A stretch of 64,000 nucleotides of DNA from Lachnoanaerobaculum sp. ICM7 (GTDB taxonomy: Bacteria; Bacillota; Clostridia; Lachnospirales; Lachnospiraceae): the NCBI RefSeq assembly GCF_000287675.1, contig NZ_ALJL01000028.1, forward strand, positions 1-64,000, written 5' to 3'. Shown here in pieces: positions 29,024 to 38,255 of the stretch (positions are counted from its first letter, which is position 1; the number at the start of each line of letters is the position of its first letter). The notes under the pieces are model-generated. The model did not search any database and was not told where the DNA came from. It saw nothing but the letters and a program-made list of their open reading frames with translations. A program made the position numbers and the translations under genes.

Positions 29024-29890
29024 TTAAATATCCAAAACAGCTACTAAAATATAATCACTCGGATTTTTAAAATCATGTTTGATATTTGAAACATCAAGGC
29101 TCCAGTTTCCGATTCCCGAATACTTTGATGACAATATCATATGGAAGTTGAGCATTGCAGCACCGAGTCCAAGGAAATTATCATCATCTGTAACCATCTC
29201 GTCAAGCTGGTTAAACAGATAGATATGAGTTCCGTTTATAACGAAGCGATAATTTTGATGATTCAAAAAGCTTGGTGAAAGGCTGGCTGCATAAAGTGCA
29301 TCGGCAATGACAGGATCCGCATATTCATCATCAAAATTATATGGGGTATTGAAGTCACTATCAAATGCCAATGCAGTAACAGCAATTTTTGGAGCGATAT
29401 GTCCGGATTTACTGCTGATACTTACATTTGAAGGTGAGTGTATATCTATCTTTGTAGTATCCTTTTCTTTTTTGCCATAACCAAATGCAATCACAGTTGC
29501 TACAGCAAGGTCTGAATCAATAAGTAAAGCCTTCTTTACTATATCGTCATCATCGCATGTAAGGTAGCATGAGGACAATCCCATTTCTTCAAGCTTTAAT
29601 AAAATATGCTCAGACACAAATCCTGCATTTATAAGGTAATTATCCTTTTCTTCAGATAACATAACAAGATAGGAAGGAGCATTAAAGGCATTTCCACGAT
29701 ATCCGACCACGCCTGTAAGTCTTTGAGCAGTATCTTCATTTGAAAATATAAGTAATTGAGTATTCACGTCAAAAAGATTTTGAGCTGAATTAAAAAATCC
29801 TGTTATCTCATCTAATTTAGCTTGCTCAACAGGTTTTCTGAGAAAATCTCTGATAGAATTTCTCTTTTCAATAAGTTCTAAATAATTCAT
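29024..29890 (-). CDS. Nitroreductase-family protein (TM1586 type)
   Basis: A 288-residue protein; I start at the ATG at 29890 because GGAGGG lies just upstream. It begins like a nitroreductase ('ELIEKRNSIRDFLRKPVE') and has two nitroreductase-like halves, with 'GFVSEHILLKLEEMGLSSCYL' and a second 'AALYAASLSPSFLNHQNYRF'-type region, as in the TM1586 group. Such proteins use FMN and NAD(P)H; the substrate is unknown. It converges on dps. Confidence 0.75.
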   Translation of the reverse strand: MNYLELIEKRNSIRDFLRKPVEQAKLDEITGFFNSAQNLFDVNTQLLIFSNEDTAQRLTGVVGYRGNAFNAPSYLVMLSEEKDNYLINAGFVSEHILLKLEEMGLSSCYLTCDDDDIVKKALLIDSDLAVATVIAFGYGKKEKDTTKIDIHSPSNVSISSKSGHIAPKIAVTALAFDSDFNTPYNFDDEYADPVIADALYAASLSPSFLNHQNYRFVINGTHIYLFNQLDEMVTDDDNFLGLGAAMLNFHMILSSKYSGIGNWSLDVSNIKHDFKNPSDYILVAVLDI

Positions 29891-30256
29891 ACATTTATTC
29901 CCTCCACAGTACAAATTCCAAAAGATTAAATTATATATATTATACAAAAAAAAGTCTGTAAGGTCAATTTTATATATGTTTTTATTTGAAAAACATATTG
30001 CAAAGGCATTTTTTATCGGATTGTTAAAGATAGTTTTTTAAAATAAAATTTTACTTTAGAGTTATGTAAGAATATAGAGAAAAATGCACAAAAAATAAAA
30101 TATATTATCGCTATATAAAATTATAAAAAGTTAAAATAGCTAAAAATAATTAAAACAAAAATCCTGACGGGAAATATGTACAATTATTTAAAGTAAGTAT
30201 AGTAAATTTGCCTATATACAAAAATATAGTAAGTGATATTATCATATTTATATAAG

Positions 30257-30272
30257 ATGAAATCGGTTACAT
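30257..30272 (+). promoter_or_regulatory. Operator 1 of the LacI regulator (before its gene)
   Basis: ATGAAATCGGTTACAT lies 26 bases before the regulator start and is, in reverse complement, one mismatch away from the perfect palindrome at 31340-31355. The rest of the 350-base gap (29948-30298) is very AT-rich; I see no clear promoter or other element in it. Confidence 0.75.
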
Positions 30273-30298
30273 AAATACTGATACAGGATGGTTTTAAA

Positions 30299-31312
30299 TT
30301 GAACATAAAAGAGATTGCCAAACTGGTTGGAGTGTCATCGGCTACTGTATCCAGAGTGTTAAATAATTCAGGATATGTTAAAGCTGAAACCAGAGAAAAG
30401 GTTTTACAAGTAATAAAGGAGAACAATTATATACCAAGTGCTATTGCCAGAAGTCTTAGTAATAAAGAGACCAATAGCATAGGTGCCATTATTCCGGATA
30501 TTCAAAATGAGTTTTTTGCAAAGCTTATTTCAGGAATAACCGAATCGGCAGATAGACATGGTTATAATATGGTGCTTTTAAATTCCAATGAAGATATAAA
30601 TAAGGAACATGAGATACTTTCAATGGTGGAATCACAACACTTCAAGGGAGTTATTATAACGCCGGTTGCATATAATGATACTATAACCAAAGATTTTTTA
30701 TTAAGATTTGAAAATGTAGGAATACCGGTTGTACTTGTAGATAGAGATATAAGATCGACATCTTTTGCAGGTGTATTCGTAGACAATTTTAAAGGTGCAT
30801 TTGACGGTGTAAATGAGCTGATAAAAGCGAATCACAAAAGAATTGCTATTATTAGCGGACCTGAGACATCCAGACCGGGAAAAGACAGGTACAGAGGATA
30901 TATAGCCGCATTGGAAGAACAAGGTTTAGATGTAGATAAAAAGTATATAGTACATGGAGATTTTAAAGTAGATAAGGCGTATGAGTGTACAAAAGAGCTG
31001 TTAAGTTTAGAGCAAAAACCTACTGCTATATTTACGTCAAATAATCTTACAACAATGGGATGCTTGAAGTATCTTACTGAGAATAATATAAAACTGGGAA
31101 AAGACATTTCAGTTCTTGGATTTGATGATATAGATGCTTTAAAAATGATTGGATATAATATATCAGTCGTAAGCAGGGATGCAGGTTTGCAGGGTGAAGA
31201 GGCAATGGAATTGTTACAGGAACGTTTTATAAAGCGGGACGGTATAGACGGAAAACAGGTAATGGTTCCATACAAGATTATACTTAGAGGCTCTGAAAAG
31301 TGTGAGAAGTGA
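30299..31312 (+). CDS. LacI-family regulator of the Rbs-like operon
   Basis: A 337-residue repressor starting at TTG 30299, eight bases after AGGATGG. The first 55 residues are the LacI DNA-binding domain ('[22 protein letters not shown]'), followed by a type 1 periplasmic-binding-like domain. It precedes a ribokinase, mutarotase and ABC importer, so it is the local regulator, like RbsR. Matching operators before and after its gene suggest that it controls both itself and the operon. Confidence 0.92.
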   Translation: MNIKEIAKLVGVSSATVSRVLNNSGYVKAETREKVLQVIKENNYIPSAIARSLSNKETNSIGAIIPDIQNEFFAKLISGITESADRHGYNMVLLNSNEDINKEHEILSMVESQHFKGVIITPVAYNDTITKDFLLRFENVGIPVVLVDRDIRSTSFAGVFVDNFKGAFDGVNELIKANHKRIAIISGPETSRPGKDRYRGYIAALEEQGLDVDKKYIVHGDFKVDKAYECTKELLSLEQKPTAIFTSNNLTTMGCLKYLTENNIKLGKDISVLGFDDIDALKMIGYNISVVSRDAGLQGEEAMELLQERFIKRDGIDGKQVMVPYKIILRGSEKCEK

Positions 31313-31339
31313 ACTTAGACTATATTTTTGTTGTAAAAT

Positions 31340-31355
31340 ATGTAACCGATTACAT
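31340..31355 (+). promoter_or_regulatory. Operator 2, between regulator and kinase
   Basis: ATGTAACCGATTACAT is a palindrome with only a central imperfection, 45 bases before the kinase gene. CCGATTA/TAATCGG cores are typical of LacI-family sites. It matches operator 1 at 30257-30272. Confidence 0.8.
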
Positions 31356-31399
31356 AATAAAAATATAGACGAAATAAATTTATAAAAAAGGGAGGTAAA

Positions 31400-32329
31400 A
31401 TGAGCAAAGCAGTTGTTTTTGGAAGTTTTGTGGTCGACTTAATGGCCAGAAGTCCACATCTTCCGGTTCCCGGAGAGACAGTCAAGGGAAGTTATTTTAA
31501 GATGGGGCCGGGAGGAAAGGGATTCAATCAATGTGTAGCGGCTCACAAAGCCGGAGCGGATGTTGTCATGGTGACAAAACTGGGAAAAGATACCTTTGGG
31601 AAAGTAGCGACGGATACTATGGACAGCTTAAATATGCCAAAGGAACATCTCTTATTTTCAGATACTGAGGATACGGGAATAGCACTGATCTTAGTTGATG
31701 AAAATACGGCACAAAATGAGATAATTATAGTTCCATGTGCGTTAAACACAATAACAGATGAGGAAGTAAAAGGAACTGAGAAGATTCTGGAGGATGCCGA
31801 ATATGTATTATTACAATTGGAAGTGAATCAGAGTGCAAATGAAAGCATAGTTAAGTTGGCTAAAAAGCATAATTGTAAGGTGATAGTAAATACGGCACCA
31901 TATTCTCCTGTTTCAGATGAGTTCTTGTCAGATGTATATATGGTAACTCCTAATGAAGTAGAGGCAAGAGAAATCACTGGGGTAGAAGTAAAGGATCTTG
32001 AAAGTTGTGATAAGGCTGCAAAATTCTTTAAAGAAAAGGGGGTTGAAATTGTAGTTATTACTTTGGGTGAGATGGGTGCCTATGTTTGTACAAATGAACA
32101 GTCCACAATAATTCCACCGTATAAAGTAAAAGCGGTCGATACTACCGGAGCGGGTGATGCATTTAATGGAGCATTATTAGCAGCGCTAACAGAAGGAAAG
32201 GATATTTTTGAGGCGGTAAAATTTGCTAATGCAGTAGCAGCATTATCTGTACAAAAATATGGAACAACACCTTCTATGCCTGACAGAAATGAAATAGAAG
32301 ATTTTATTTTGGCCCAAACCAAAAAATAG
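31400..32329 (+). CDS. rbsK: Ribokinase-type PfkB sugar kinase
   Basis: A 309-residue PfkB-family kinase. It has the N-terminal 'VVFGSFVVDLMARSPHLPVPGE' with the family Gly-rich segment 'MGPGGKGFNQ', and the anion-hole/catalytic motif 'DTTGAGDAFNGAL' near residue 250. Ribokinases phosphorylate ribose or related sugars at O5/O6. The gene name follows the closest family; because the mutarotase next door is FucU-like, the actual sugar may not be ribose. Confidence 0.8.
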   Translation: MSKAVVFGSFVVDLMARSPHLPVPGETVKGSYFKMGPGGKGFNQCVAAHKAGADVVMVTKLGKDTFGKVATDTMDSLNMPKEHLLFSDTEDTGIALILVDENTAQNEIIIVPCALNTITDEEVKGTEKILEDAEYVLLQLEVNQSANESIVKLAKKHNCKVIVNTAPYSPVSDEFLSDVYMVTPNEVEAREITGVEVKDLESCDKAAKFFKEKGVEIVVITLGEMGAYVCTNEQSTIIPPYKVKAVDTTGAGDAFNGALLAALTEGKDIFEAVKFANAVAALSVQKYGTTPSMPDRNEIEDFILAQTKK

Positions 32330-32377
32330 GGCAAAATATAAGATAGTAGTATTAAGTTCAAATTAAGGAGAGATGGT

Positions 32378-32818
32378 ATGTTAAAAGGAATTCCTGAAAT
32401 AATAGGTTCAGATTTACTGAAGGCTATGGCGGATATGGGACATGGTGATTTATTGGTTATTGCAGATGATTTCTATCCACCATTCAGTAAAAGTCCAAAT
32501 GCAAGAAGTATACAGGCAAAGGGAAATACCGCACCTGAGATGTTGGAAGCAATACTTAAGCTTTTGCCGATTGATACAGAATATGTAGCTCATCCTGTGG
32601 AGTACATGGTTCCGGATAATGATTCGGGAATAGTTATGGAGAGCAATCCTGTATGGAGCGATATTAAAGTTGTAATGGAAAAGTATGGTTACAAGGATGC
32701 AGTAGGTACTATTGAAAGAACAAAGTTTTATGAAAAAGCAAAAGATGCATTTGTAACGGTGTGTACAAGTGAGAGACAGCCTTATGGCTGCATAATATTA
32801 CAAAAAGGTGTAATGTAA
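32378..32818 (+). CDS. RbsD/FucU mutarotase, FucU-like
   Basis: A 146-residue sugar mutarotase. It matches fucose mutarotase FucU better than RbsD: 'MADMGHGDLLVIADDFYP' near the start, 'ERTKFYEKAKDAFVTV' and the ending 'YGCIILQKGV'. It interconverts anomers of the imported sugar before phosphorylation. It lies between the ribokinase-like and binding-protein genes. Confidence 0.85.
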   Translation: MLKGIPEIIGSDLLKAMADMGHGDLLVIADDFYPPFSKSPNARSIQAKGNTAPEMLEAILKLLPIDTEYVAHPVEYMVPDNDSGIVMESNPVWSDIKVVMEKYGYKDAVGTIERTKFYEKAKDAFVTVCTSERQPYGCIILQKGVM

Positions 32819-32830
32819 AAGGAGGACAAT

Positions 32831-33916
32831 ATGAGAAAAACAGCTTTATTTTTAGCGGCAATGATGGTTTTAGCAACCGGTTTAACAGGATGTGGTGGAA
32901 AGACAACTACAGGAGAAAATACTCAAAACAGCAGTGCAAATGAACAGGCTGCTCAAGGAGGAGATGAGAAAACTTATGATATAGTATATCTTTCTCCATC
33001 AACAGCTTCACAGTTTTGGACTTATGTAGGTATTGGAATTGAGAATGCTAAGAAGGATTTGGAAGAAAGTAAAGGCATAAAGATTAACTTTTCTACTGTA
33101 GGTCCTGCACAGGAAGCACAAACAGAGGACTATATAACAGCTTTTGAACAGTGTATAGCAAAGAAACCGGCAGCAATTGTAACTGCAACTTTAGCAATAG
33201 ACGCAACTATACCAAAGGCTGCAGAAGCTACAAACAACGGTATTGTTTTAAACTTTGTAAACTGTGGCTTAGGAGTTGGAGATGATGGGGCAAATGCAGA
33301 CACATATAATCAATTCTACTATTGCTCTAATGATACTATTGGAGAAATGGCTGCAGAGGCATTTGTAAATGCGGCTAAAGAAAAAAATATTGCTTCAGGT
33401 GTAGTCGGAGTAAATATGAATGTTGAAAATGAAGCTTTAAATCACAGAATTCAAAGTTTCAGAGATTATATGGCAAAGAATGCGCCGGAATTCGAATTAA
33501 CAGATACATACTATAACGGAAATGTTGTAGAGACAGCTCAAAGTAATGCAGAAAATGTTATTTCAACATATGGTGATAAGCTTGTAGGAATGTATTCAGG
33601 AAATAACATAACAGGTGACGGAGTTTGCCTGGCAGTAGCTTCAGCAGGTATTGGATCAAAGATAGTTTCAGTAGCTGTTGACTCAGATGATAGTGAGATT
33701 GAAGCATTGAAGGCAGGAAATTTAAATGCAATTATTGTTCAGGATGCGTATGCACAGGGTTATAAGTGCATGGAGAATGCAATCTTAACACTTTTAGAAG
33801 GGAAAAATCCTGAAAGTAAGAAGCAGGTAAATTGTCCACCTGTAGTTATAAATTCTGAGAATATGGCATCTGAAGAAATGCAAGATCTGTTAGATCCTAC
33901 AAGACTAAAAAAATAA
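32831..33916 (+). CDS. Sugar ABC binding lipoprotein, RbsB type
   Basis: A 361-residue type 1 periplasmic-binding protein with a lipoprotein signal (lipobox 'LTGC'). The ribose-binding-like fold is shown by 'VYLSPSTASQFWTYVGIGIENAKKDL' and 'VGMYSGNNITGDGVC'. GGAGG precedes the ATG. It delivers the sugar to the permease encoded two genes downstream. Confidence 0.9.
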   Translation: MRKTALFLAAMMVLATGLTGCGGKTTTGENTQNSSANEQAAQGGDEKTYDIVYLSPSTASQFWTYVGIGIENAKKDLEESKGIKINFSTVGPAQEAQTEDYITAFEQCIAKKPAAIVTATLAIDATIPKAAEATNNGIVLNFVNCGLGVGDDGANADTYNQFYYCSNDTIGEMAAEAFVNAAKEKNIASGVVGVNMNVENEALNHRIQSFRDYMAKNAPEFELTDTYYNGNVVETAQSNAENVISTYGDKLVGMYSGNNITGDGVCLAVASAGIGSKIVSVAVDSDDSEIEALKAGNLNAIIVQDAYAQGYKCMENAILTLLEGKNPESKKQVNCPPVVINSENMASEEMQDLLDPTRLKK

Positions 33917-33935
33917 GATTAAGGTGGCATAAACC

Positions 33936-35447
33936 ATGGAAGACTTAATATTGAAAGTGGAAAATGTATCTAAATACTATCCGGGAGTTACAGCACTGAA
34001 TAATGTCAGTTTTACAATAAAAAAAGGTGAAGTAAGAGCACTGGTTGGAGAGAATGGTGCGGGAAAGTCTACATTGATTAAATGTATTATGGGTGTTGAA
34101 CGACCGGATACAGGTCATGTCGGTATGAACTATAATGGTGAATGGGTTATAAATACCGATGCATTGGAAGCACAAAGGCATGGGGTATTTGCTAATTACC
34201 AAAATGTAAATATTGCAGACGAATTGAGTGTGGCAGAGAATTACTTTTTAGGGAATCAACCACGCAATGCTTTTGGTATTATAGACTGGAAGAAAATGAA
34301 TGAAGAAAGTTCCAAGATATTACATAAATTTTCTATGGACATTGACCCAAGAGAAAAAATAAATAGGCTGCCACTGGCAATGCAAGCAATGGTTACCATC
34401 AGTAAGATAGACCTAAATAAAAATATAAAACTGGTTATTTTTGATGAGCCTACCGCACTTTTGGAGAATGAAAAAACAAAGATTCTCTTTGACTTTATAA
34501 AGTCTTTGAAAGAGCAAGGAGTAAGTGTCATTTATATTTCTCACAGGCTGGAAGAAATAATGGATATATGTGATAGTGTAACAGTACTAAAAGACGGTAC
34601 TTATGTAGACACTCAGCCTATTGAAAATGTGAGTAAAGATATACTTATTTCAATGATGGTAGGTAGAGAAATGTCAGACATATATAATATCAGACATTTT
34701 AAACCGGGAAAAGAGTTGCTGAGAGTAGAGCACTTTTCAGATGATGATAATTTTAGAGATATAAATTTTCAGGTTCACGAGGGTGAAATAGTCGGGTTTG
34801 TAGGGTTGGTTGGTGCCGGAAGAAGTGAAGTGATGAGAGCTTTATGTGGTCTAAGTCATAAAACAGGAGATGTTTATATTAGAGAGACTAAAACTGATAT
34901 AAAAAATCCGGCAGACGCTATGGAAAAAGGTATAAGTTTTTTAACGGAAGACCGCAGAAAAGACGGATTGGCACTGCAGTTACCGATAAGTATAAATATT
35001 AATATGAATTCCTATAAAATGATAAGTAGTAACGGAGTTATATCTTTAAGCAAAGAGATTGAAAGAGCAAAGGATTTTTGCAAAAAGGTAAATGTAAAAA
35101 CTCCGAATATTTCACAATTGGTGGGAAATCTTTCAGGTGGTAATCAACAAAAGGTCGTTATTGCAAAGTTACTTTGTTTAAATCCTGATATATTGATTTT
35201 TGATGAGCCTACGGTAGGTGTAGATGTAGGTGCCAAGGAAGAAATATATAAGATCATGGAGGATCTGACTTCGCAAGGTAAGGGAATTATATTGATATCT
35301 TCATATCTACCTGAAGTGATGGGATTATCAGATAGACTTATTGTGATGGCAGGTGGACAAGTCACGGGTGATTTTAATAGAGAAGAAGTAACTAAGCTTC
35401 GAGAAGAAGATGTGCTTTTATGTGCATCACATGAAGCCGTAGTATAG
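33936..35447 (+). CDS. rbsA: Sugar ABC ATPase with two nucleotide-binding domains
   Basis: A 503-residue RbsA/MglA-type ATPase. The first domain has Walker A 'GENGAGKST' (residues 38-46) and Walker B 'LVIFDEPTA' but a weak signature ('LPLAMQ'); the second has the family's degenerate Walker A 'GLVGAGRSEV' and a good 'LSGGNQQKV'. Such asymmetry is normal in carbohydrate-uptake-2 transporters. It follows the binding protein and is 10 bases before the permease. Confidence 0.92.
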   Translation: MEDLILKVENVSKYYPGVTALNNVSFTIKKGEVRALVGENGAGKSTLIKCIMGVERPDTGHVGMNYNGEWVINTDALEAQRHGVFANYQNVNIADELSVAENYFLGNQPRNAFGIIDWKKMNEESSKILHKFSMDIDPREKINRLPLAMQAMVTISKIDLNKNIKLVIFDEPTALLENEKTKILFDFIKSLKEQGVSVIYISHRLEEIMDICDSVTVLKDGTYVDTQPIENVSKDILISMMVGREMSDIYNIRHFKPGKELLRVEHFSDDDNFRDINFQVHEGEIVGFVGLVGAGRSEVMRALCGLSHKTGDVYIRETKTDIKNPADAMEKGISFLTEDRRKDGLALQLPISININMNSYKMISSNGVISLSKEIERAKDFCKKVNVKTPNISQLVGNLSGGNQQKVVIAKLLCLNPDILIFDEPTVGVDVGAKEEIYKIMEDLTSQGKGIILISSYLPEVMGLSDRLIVMAGGQVTGDFNREEVTKLREEDVLLCASHEAVV

Positions 35448-35456
35448 GGGGAATAG

Positions 35457-36425
35457 ATGTTAAATAAGGATAAAACATTCAAATTAAAAGATTTAGCTAA
35501 ACATACAGAGTTTACATTAATAATTATTATAGTTGGTTTGTTTATATTGGCATCTGTTTTTACCGAGAATTTTTTCTCAACCTATAACATTACAAATCTT
35601 ATGAAGCAATGTGCTATCATTGGAGTTTTGGCTGTAGCACAGACCATTATAATATCAACAGGCGGTATAGACATAAGTGGTGGTGCTATAACAGGGCTAT
35701 CCTGTATGGTTTTGGCACTGTTACAAAGAGATACCAATTTAAATGTATTTGTTACACTGATTATAGCTGTCATAGTATCTGTTATTGCAGGATTTATTAA
35801 CGGATTTATAATACATGATTTTAAAGTACCTCCAATGATTGCTACATTGGGAAGTGCAACAATTATCAGAGGTATAGTAAAGATAATCAGTAAAGCGCTG
35901 ACAGTCAGTGGATTAAATAAGGGTATTTTGGATATGGGTAATCTCAGTCTTTTCAATTTAATACCTGTATTGGCTATCATATGGATAGCGGTAGCGATTA
36001 TTATTTTCTTGGTATTGAAGTATACAATATTTGGACGAAATCTGTATATCATAGGTAGTGGAGTTGAAGTAGCAAGGCTTAGCGGTATTAAAGTAAGAAA
36101 AATGTTCTACTCTGTATATGCTTTGGCAGGATTATTATATGGAATAGCAGGAATAATGTTGGCCGCCAGAGTACAGTCGGCACTTCCTACAGGAGGTGAG
36201 GGCTATGATATGAATGCCATTGCGGCAGCTGTAATAGGTGGTGCATCACTTTCAGGTGGAAGAGGAACTGTAAGCGGTACTTTACTCGGAACTATACTCA
36301 TGGTTATTATTAATAATGCCGGAGTACAATTCGGATTGAATACCCATATTCTGGAAATAACAAGTGGTGTTTTGATAGTATTTGCTGTAACAATGGATAT
36401 GTTAAAGAATAGAGTAAAAAAATAG
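35457..36425 (+). CDS. rbsC: Sugar ABC permease, RbsC type
   Basis: A 322-residue permease of the BPD_transp_2 family with eight to ten transmembrane helices. The conserved segments 'GGIDISGGAITGLSCM' and 'GGASLSGGRGTVSGTLLG' are present. It is the last gene of the operon. Confidence 0.92.
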   Translation: MLNKDKTFKLKDLAKHTEFTLIIIIVGLFILASVFTENFFSTYNITNLMKQCAIIGVLAVAQTIIISTGGIDISGGAITGLSCMVLALLQRDTNLNVFVTLIIAVIVSVIAGFINGFIIHDFKVPPMIATLGSATIIRGIVKIISKALTVSGLNKGILDMGNLSLFNLIPVLAIIWIAVAIIIFLVLKYTIFGRNLYIIGSGVEVARLSGIKVRKMFYSVYALAGLLYGIAGIMLAARVQSALPTGGEGYDMNAIAAAVIGGASLSGGRGTVSGTLLGTILMVIINNAGVQFGLNTHILEITSGVLIVFAVTMDMLKNRVKK

Positions 36426-36446
36426 AATACGAATATTTCCAATAAA

Positions 36447-36475
36447 AACGTCAAGTCTTGTTGCTTGGCGTTTTT
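36447..36475 (+). terminator. Terminator of the Rbs-like operon
   Basis: A 9-bp stem AACGTCAAG / CTTGGCGTT with one G-U pair and an 8-base loop, followed by five T. Confidence 0.9.
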
Positions 36476-36528
36476 ATTAGAAAACGATTGTTAAAAAAGT
36501 ATTCTTTCTATAAAATTTATTGTTATAA

Positions 36529-36556
36529 TTGCATTTATTAGATATTATGATATAAT
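36529..36556 (+). promoter_or_regulatory. Candidate promoter of gntP
   Basis: TTGCAT (36529-36534), a 16-base spacer and TATAAT (36551-36556), with a leader of about 85 bases before the gene. Confidence 0.6.
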
Positions 36557-36647
36557 AAATTTACAATATTATTAAGTGGAGTAGGGTATAAATATTAACA
36601 ATTATGAAGTGATTTTATACTCATATGTCTAGACAAGGAGGAATTTT

Positions 36648-38039
36648 ATGACAGGTTTACCACTTATATTCGTGTTTATTTTGGCGGTTATCGTTATGAT
36701 AGTTGCCATCTCAAAGTTTGGTGTACATCCGTTTATATCGATTATGTGTATATCACTTATTTTGGGACTTGTAGCAGGAATACCGCTTGTAGATAAGACA
36801 TTGGAAGACGGAACAAAGATACAAGGTCTTGCAAGTGTTATCGGAGCAGGATTTGCAGGTACTTTTTCAAGTATAGGTATTGTTATTATACTTGGTGCTC
36901 TGATCGGAACAATTTTGGAGAAAACAGGTGCGGCTTTTAAACTGGCAGATATGGTTATAAAGCTGGTTGGAAAAAATAATCCTGTTTTGGCAGTAGAGCT
37001 TATGGGTTGGGTGGTTTCAATTCCTGTATTCTGTGATTCGGGATTTGTTATCTTAAACCCTATCAGAAAGGCTTTGGTAAAGAGAACCGCTCAGTCATCT
37101 GTAGCTATGACAGTTGGACTTTCTGCTGGTCTTTACATTTCACATGTATTTATACCGCCTACACCGGGACCTATAGCGGCAGCTTCTACACTCGGTATCG
37201 GTGATAATCTCTTACTTGTAATGGGTATGGGTGCAGTATGTTCTATATTCCCTCTTTTAGCCGGTTTATTCTATGCTAAATTCATCGGCAAGAGAGTAAA
37301 AGCTGATGATGAGGCTGATTCAGGTGAAGTTACAAAGACATATGAAGAGCTTGTGGCAGAATATGGAAAGCTTCCAAGTGGATGGCTGTCTTTAGCACCT
37401 ATTTTAGTTCCTGTATTACTTATGGCTATTGCATCAATAGTTGCAATGATGAAGATGAGCGGTACAGGTGCGGATGTTTTAAAGTTCCTCGGAACACCTA
37501 TTATAGCTCTTGCAGTCGGTACAGTTTTCGGTGTATTACAGCTCCAAGGTGCAGGTAAGATGAAGGACTTCTACAGCATTACAAATGATACGTTAAAGAC
37601 TGTAGGACCTATATTGTTTGTGACTGCGGCAGGTGGTGTACTTGGTAAGGTTATAGCATCTTCAGATATGGTGAACTTTATAAAGGATCATGCAGCGGTT
37701 CTCAGCACAATGGGTATGCTTTTCCCATTCTTATTATCTGCTATTTTAAAGAGTGCACAGGGTTCATCCACAGTAGCTCTTACAACTACTGCAGGTATTG
37801 TGGCCCCACTGTTGCCGGCTCTTGGATTTGCAAGTCCAATGAGTGCTACACTTGTAACTATGGCAATCGGTGCAGGTGCAATGACAGTTTCACATGCTAA
37901 TGACTCATATTTCTGGGTTGTTACAAACTTCGGTGCAATGACTCCTGAAAAAGGATATAAGACACAGACAGTGTGTACATTACTTTTAGGTATTGCAGGT
38001 ATTGTTGAAATAATGCTTCTCAGCTTATTTTTACATTAA
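36648..38039 (+). CDS. gntP: GntP-family gluconate/organic acid permease
   Basis: A 463-residue membrane protein with about twelve helices. GntP hallmarks are 'SIPVFCDSGFVILNPI', 'SHVFIPPTPGPIAAA' and 'AHANDSYFWVV'-type sequence near the end. The family imports gluconate or related hydroxy acids with protons. AGGAGG precedes the ATG. No gluconate kinase is adjacent, so the substrate is uncertain. Confidence 0.9.
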   Translation: MTGLPLIFVFILAVIVMIVAISKFGVHPFISIMCISLILGLVAGIPLVDKTLEDGTKIQGLASVIGAGFAGTFSSIGIVIILGALIGTILEKTGAAFKLADMVIKLVGKNNPVLAVELMGWVVSIPVFCDSGFVILNPIRKALVKRTAQSSVAMTVGLSAGLYISHVFIPPTPGPIAAASTLGIGDNLLLVMGMGAVCSIFPLLAGLFYAKFIGKRVKADDEADSGEVTKTYEELVAEYGKLPSGWLSLAPILVPVLLMAIASIVAMMKMSGTGADVLKFLGTPIIALAVGTVFGVLQLQGAGKMKDFYSITNDTLKTVGPILFVTAAGGVLGKVIASSDMVNFIKDHAAVLSTMGMLFPFLLSAILKSAQGSSTVALTTTAGIVAPLLPALGFASPMSATLVTMAIGAGAMTVSHANDSYFWVVTNFGAMTPEKGYKTQTVCTLLLGIAGIVEIMLLSLFLH

Positions 38040-38060
38040 TTAAACAGACTTTTATTAAGA

Positions 38061-38101
38061 GGCACAAATCTTATTTGCTTGTAAGACTTGTGCCTTATTT
38101 T
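38061..38101 (+). terminator. Terminator after gntP
   Basis: A 13-position stem GGCACAAATCTTA / TAAGACTTGTGCC with one mismatch, followed by a T-rich tail. Confidence 0.9.
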
Positions 38102-38255
38102 TATTGAAAAATATTATATTATAAAATCTGCTGACAGTAATTTTTATATATGGTATATTTATATTGATTGCGCTTAAGGCGTTTTAAGGATGGATTCCTA
38201 AGTTTACTGATATAAGATCAGTAAGATAAAAATATAAATTTTATAGGAAAATAAC

